Shown in pieces: positions 61,501 through 64,000 of a DNA stretch of 64,000 nt (position 1 is its first letter; every line of letters begins with the position of its first letter). The position numbers and the translations under genes were made by a program. The notes under the pieces are model-generated. The model had not been told where the DNA came from. It worked only from the letters and a program-made list of their open reading frames with translations, and did no database searches. The stretch is from Icerya purchasi (Eukaryota; Arthropoda; Insecta; Hemiptera; Monophlebidae), in the NCBI GenBank assembly GCA_039619475.1, contig CM077115.1:144278274-144342273 (forward strand), given 5' to 3'.

Positions 61501-62886
61501 ACGTGCCGGTACGCGCGCGTGCGTCACGTGATTTATTATCAGCATCGTCGGACAGCGCATAGTGGTCGCGTACGGACACACACACACACACACACAGGCG
61601 CATTCGGAAATAATGTTCCGGTATCCGATGTGCACACCTCCACATGCTCTTTATCGCCGCAGCGTTTGTCGTCTTTGAGTTGTCCATCCTTCTCCTTCGC
61701 GCAATCACGCTGTTTCCGTCCTATTTATCGCACTGTTCTCCATCCATCCCCCCTTCCGCCCTTATACGCGAGCACCTGGTTTACGACTAAAATTTTTCTC
61801 CGCATCGTTGATTTTTTTCGCATACCCACGACGCGAATTTGCCAACACTCGAAAATTTCTCGACCAACTCCAATAGGCGACCGCATGCTGTTCGCCGCAC
61901 AACCGCTATTCATTACAAAGTAAACGCGTCTTGTGTGTCATATTTGAAAACGAATGAACGTGATTAATGACTATTTAGGGTATATCTGTATAAACGGAGG
62001 CCTTTTCTTTTTTTTTAACATATATTACATACATACATACATACATACATAATATATATATATATACGTATGTATGTATATATCCATACGTGCATACTCC
62101 TGCGTAATAAAGTGATCGCCGCTGTATTTAAAAATACTATTTTTGCATATACAACAATATTAGTCCATTTCGATTTGTATGGCGTATATTTTTATATACC
62201 TATATATTTTTTCCCCCCAGTTCTAGTTCAGAATTTAAAAAAAAAAGTAAACAAATAAATCGTTAAAACAGTCATAGTTCCTCGACGAGGACTGTGTTTT
62301 TTTTTTTTTGTTTTTTGTTTTTTTTATTTCCTTTCTACTAATTTTTATGGTTTCTCACTTCATCTGCGGGTTCGGAACATGATTTTATTGGAAATATTTA
62401 CAACAGCTTAAAATTGACAAACGAAAGAAAAAGTCCGGTAGCGCAGAAATGGAAAAAATTTACGACAGCATGGGAACTTTTTTTTTATAAATTTTGTCGT
62501 TTTTTTTTTTTTTATGGGGTCACAATCCAAACTAGAACTTATATAATCTTCTAACCTATTTTATAATTATTTGTACTTTCTTAATGATGATAATAATACA
62601 GAGCCAATCTCTTATCAGCGTTCTAAACCGCTAAGAAGTAAGACGTATATACGCATTACACACATACATTCTACTTAATAAGTCGGGTGTGGTGGCTCCG
62701 TTGATGCTAGTTTTTCTCTCGAGTGAAATTTGGATCCAACTATTGAAAATATCGAAAATTATGCCAATTTAGCAATCAAGGTAAATGTTTAGAAGAAACA
62801 AAATGATTCCATTTCATGCGCTCCAATACTACCTCTGTATGTACATGTTACTGCATTACACAACATCTGTATGTTTATTTACATAC
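58591..62886. other. Upstream region of the apterous exon
   Basis: AT-rich from 58.6 to 60.9 kb with A22-23 runs near 60050-60072 and 60747-60768. GC/CpG-rich from about 61.0 to 61.8 kb with CA repeats at 61423-61437 and 61576-61596. The GC-rich part is a candidate promoter or first-exon region, but no start codon with an Apterous-like N-terminus was recognised there. Confidence 0.4.
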
Positions 62887-63508
62887 TTATAAATCATCAT
62901 CAGCTATTTTCATCCACTGCTGGATGTATCTCTCTCGAAATTCTTTCCATTTTTTCTTGTCTCCTTTTGAAACCCTGATTATATCGTCCACCCAACGCGT
63001 TAACGGTTTGACTCTTTTACGTGTTTTCTGTTTGGCACCCACATTGTCATTCGCAAGGAGTTCTGGATGTCTTGCGAGATGACTAGTCCCTATCTCCATT
63101 TTGATTTTTTTATCGTTTTTGTACTATATCTATTATTCCTGTAGTTTCCCCGATCCATTTGTGTTCTTTTTTATTCTTTAGAGTTATACGAACAATCATT
63201 CTTCCTTCAATCCTCCTTTGTGCTACTCTTCCACTCTTCTCTTAGTCTTCCTTCCGTTGCTGCTGTGGTATTCCATGTTTCACATCTATAAGTCATCATT
63301 GGCAGTACACACACTGATTAAATGTTTTCCTTTTAAGACTTATAGGAATCTTTTTATTTTGTAAGACGTTCTTTTATTTACCACCGGCAAGAGCAGCCAT
63401 TTGCATTCTTCTTGTTATTTCCTCTTACAATCTGTTGTCACACCTTTTCTAATCTGTGCTAAATAATTAAATGATGGCACTTCCTGCACTGTCATCTGTG
63501 GTCTATCG
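62887..63508 (-). mobile_element. Degenerate non-LTR retrotransposon, reverse transcriptase C-terminal region
   Basis: Read on the minus strand in three frames, the stretch gives successive LINE blocks: VQEVPSFNYLAQIRKG, ITRRMQMAALAGGK, CVLPMMTYRCETW (about 63272-63312), RVAQRRIEGRMIVRITLKNK, then RWVDDIIRVSKGD and FRERYIQQWMKIADDDL at the C-terminus. The order matches the family's canonical C-terminal half. At least two frameshifts and several stops separate the blocks, so this is a pseudogene remnant. The piece with RWVDDI and YIQQW stays open for 70 codons (62887-63099). It lies upstream of the apterous exon on the same strand. Confidence 0.88.
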
Positions 63509-64000
63509 TAATATTATAGGAATTTTTATTTGTGAACGATTTAACTTAAAGTTGATAAAAACATTAAAGTCCAAAATAATACTTACAAGGATGTAGGGAG
63601 AGGAGGGGTCTTTTAATTTCAGATAAAATTTTCAATTTTCAGATTGTTAACAATGAAAAAGAAGGCGGGGTAAAACTATATCTTTACAACGCAAGTATTG
63701 AAAAAGGAATTCCTTATTCTGGCTAATTAGTGTGACTCTTTCTGTGCGAACCATATACTAAAATTTTAATTTGCAAGATTAGAGTCACTAAAGCATAAAC
63801 GTGAATTATTAAACAGGCCCATATCGGCATAATAATTAAAAATTGTTGCACAAAAATTATAATTAATTCGCCATACTTCTTCAGTTTGGTAATTTATTTT
63901 GATGCGCGCATTTCTTAATATCGGTTTTATCGTTTTATATGTTATTTTATAATGAATATTATTATCACGACCTTCCCCCGTGTAGAGATGGGACTTTATA
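63509..64000. other. AT-rich noncoding sequence
   Basis: Nothing recognised. More LINE sequence could lie here but is too diverged to claim. Confidence 0.5.

Overview
This is a eukaryotic, AT-rich, gene-poor window, most likely from an insect. The reasons are one long exon coding for an Apterous/Lhx2/9-type LIM domain, abundant homopolymer and (TA)n/(TTA)n/(TG)n tracts, tRNA-derived SINE copies, degenerate non-LTR retrotransposon tails and several small inverted-repeat elements. There are no operons, bacterial promoters or CRISPR arrays. The order of insect cannot be fixed from the sequence alone.

The only protein-coding sequence I am confident in is one exon on the minus strand (57475-58487). 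It encodes 337 residues of low-complexity N-terminus followed by a complete first LIM domain, and it ends at a phase-2 splice donor. LIM2 and the homeodomain were not found by eye downstream (lower coordinates). If they lie outside the window, positions 1-57474 are largely one giant apterous intron. The exon sits in a GC/CpG-rich island (about 56.0-58.5 kb), with a second GC-rich stretch upstream at about 61.0-61.8 kb that could hold the promoter or first exon.

Region by region: 0.9-6.6 kb holds three inverted-repeat (MITE-like) elements. 7.1-7.5 kb holds two small tandem arrays. 8.2-9.1 kb holds two minus-strand SINE copies. 16.3-16.6 kb holds a minus-strand reading frame with a chymotrypsin-type LVTAAHC motif. 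17.9-18.2 kb is a 27-bp minisatellite. 18.2-19.8 kb is GC-rich, possibly regulatory. 26.0-26.4 kb is a LINE tail. 29.6-30.0 kb is a pogo/Tigger-like MITE with TA duplications. 31.6-32.2 kb is a 5'-truncated LINE with a perfect 12-bp target-site duplication. 35.4-38.2 kb holds two inverted copies of an unnamed repeat around a hAT-like element, and a second copy of that hAT-like element lies at 43.5-44.1 kb. 39.6-39.8 kb is a near-palindromic foldback. 42.3-42.5 kb is a possible plus-strand terminal exon. 44.4-44.7 and 51.5-52.0 kb are 24-bp and 36-bp minisatellites. 62.9-63.5 kb is a third LINE remnant.

Nothing here forms a multi-gene pathway. The biology is a developmental regulator (a wing/dorsal-compartment and neuronal LIM-homeodomain factor) embedded in a very large noncoding domain colonised by repeats, part of which is probably cis-regulatory. 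Open reading frames other than those listed are best explained by microsatellites, minisatellites or chance. All calls were made by eye, without alignment or database support.
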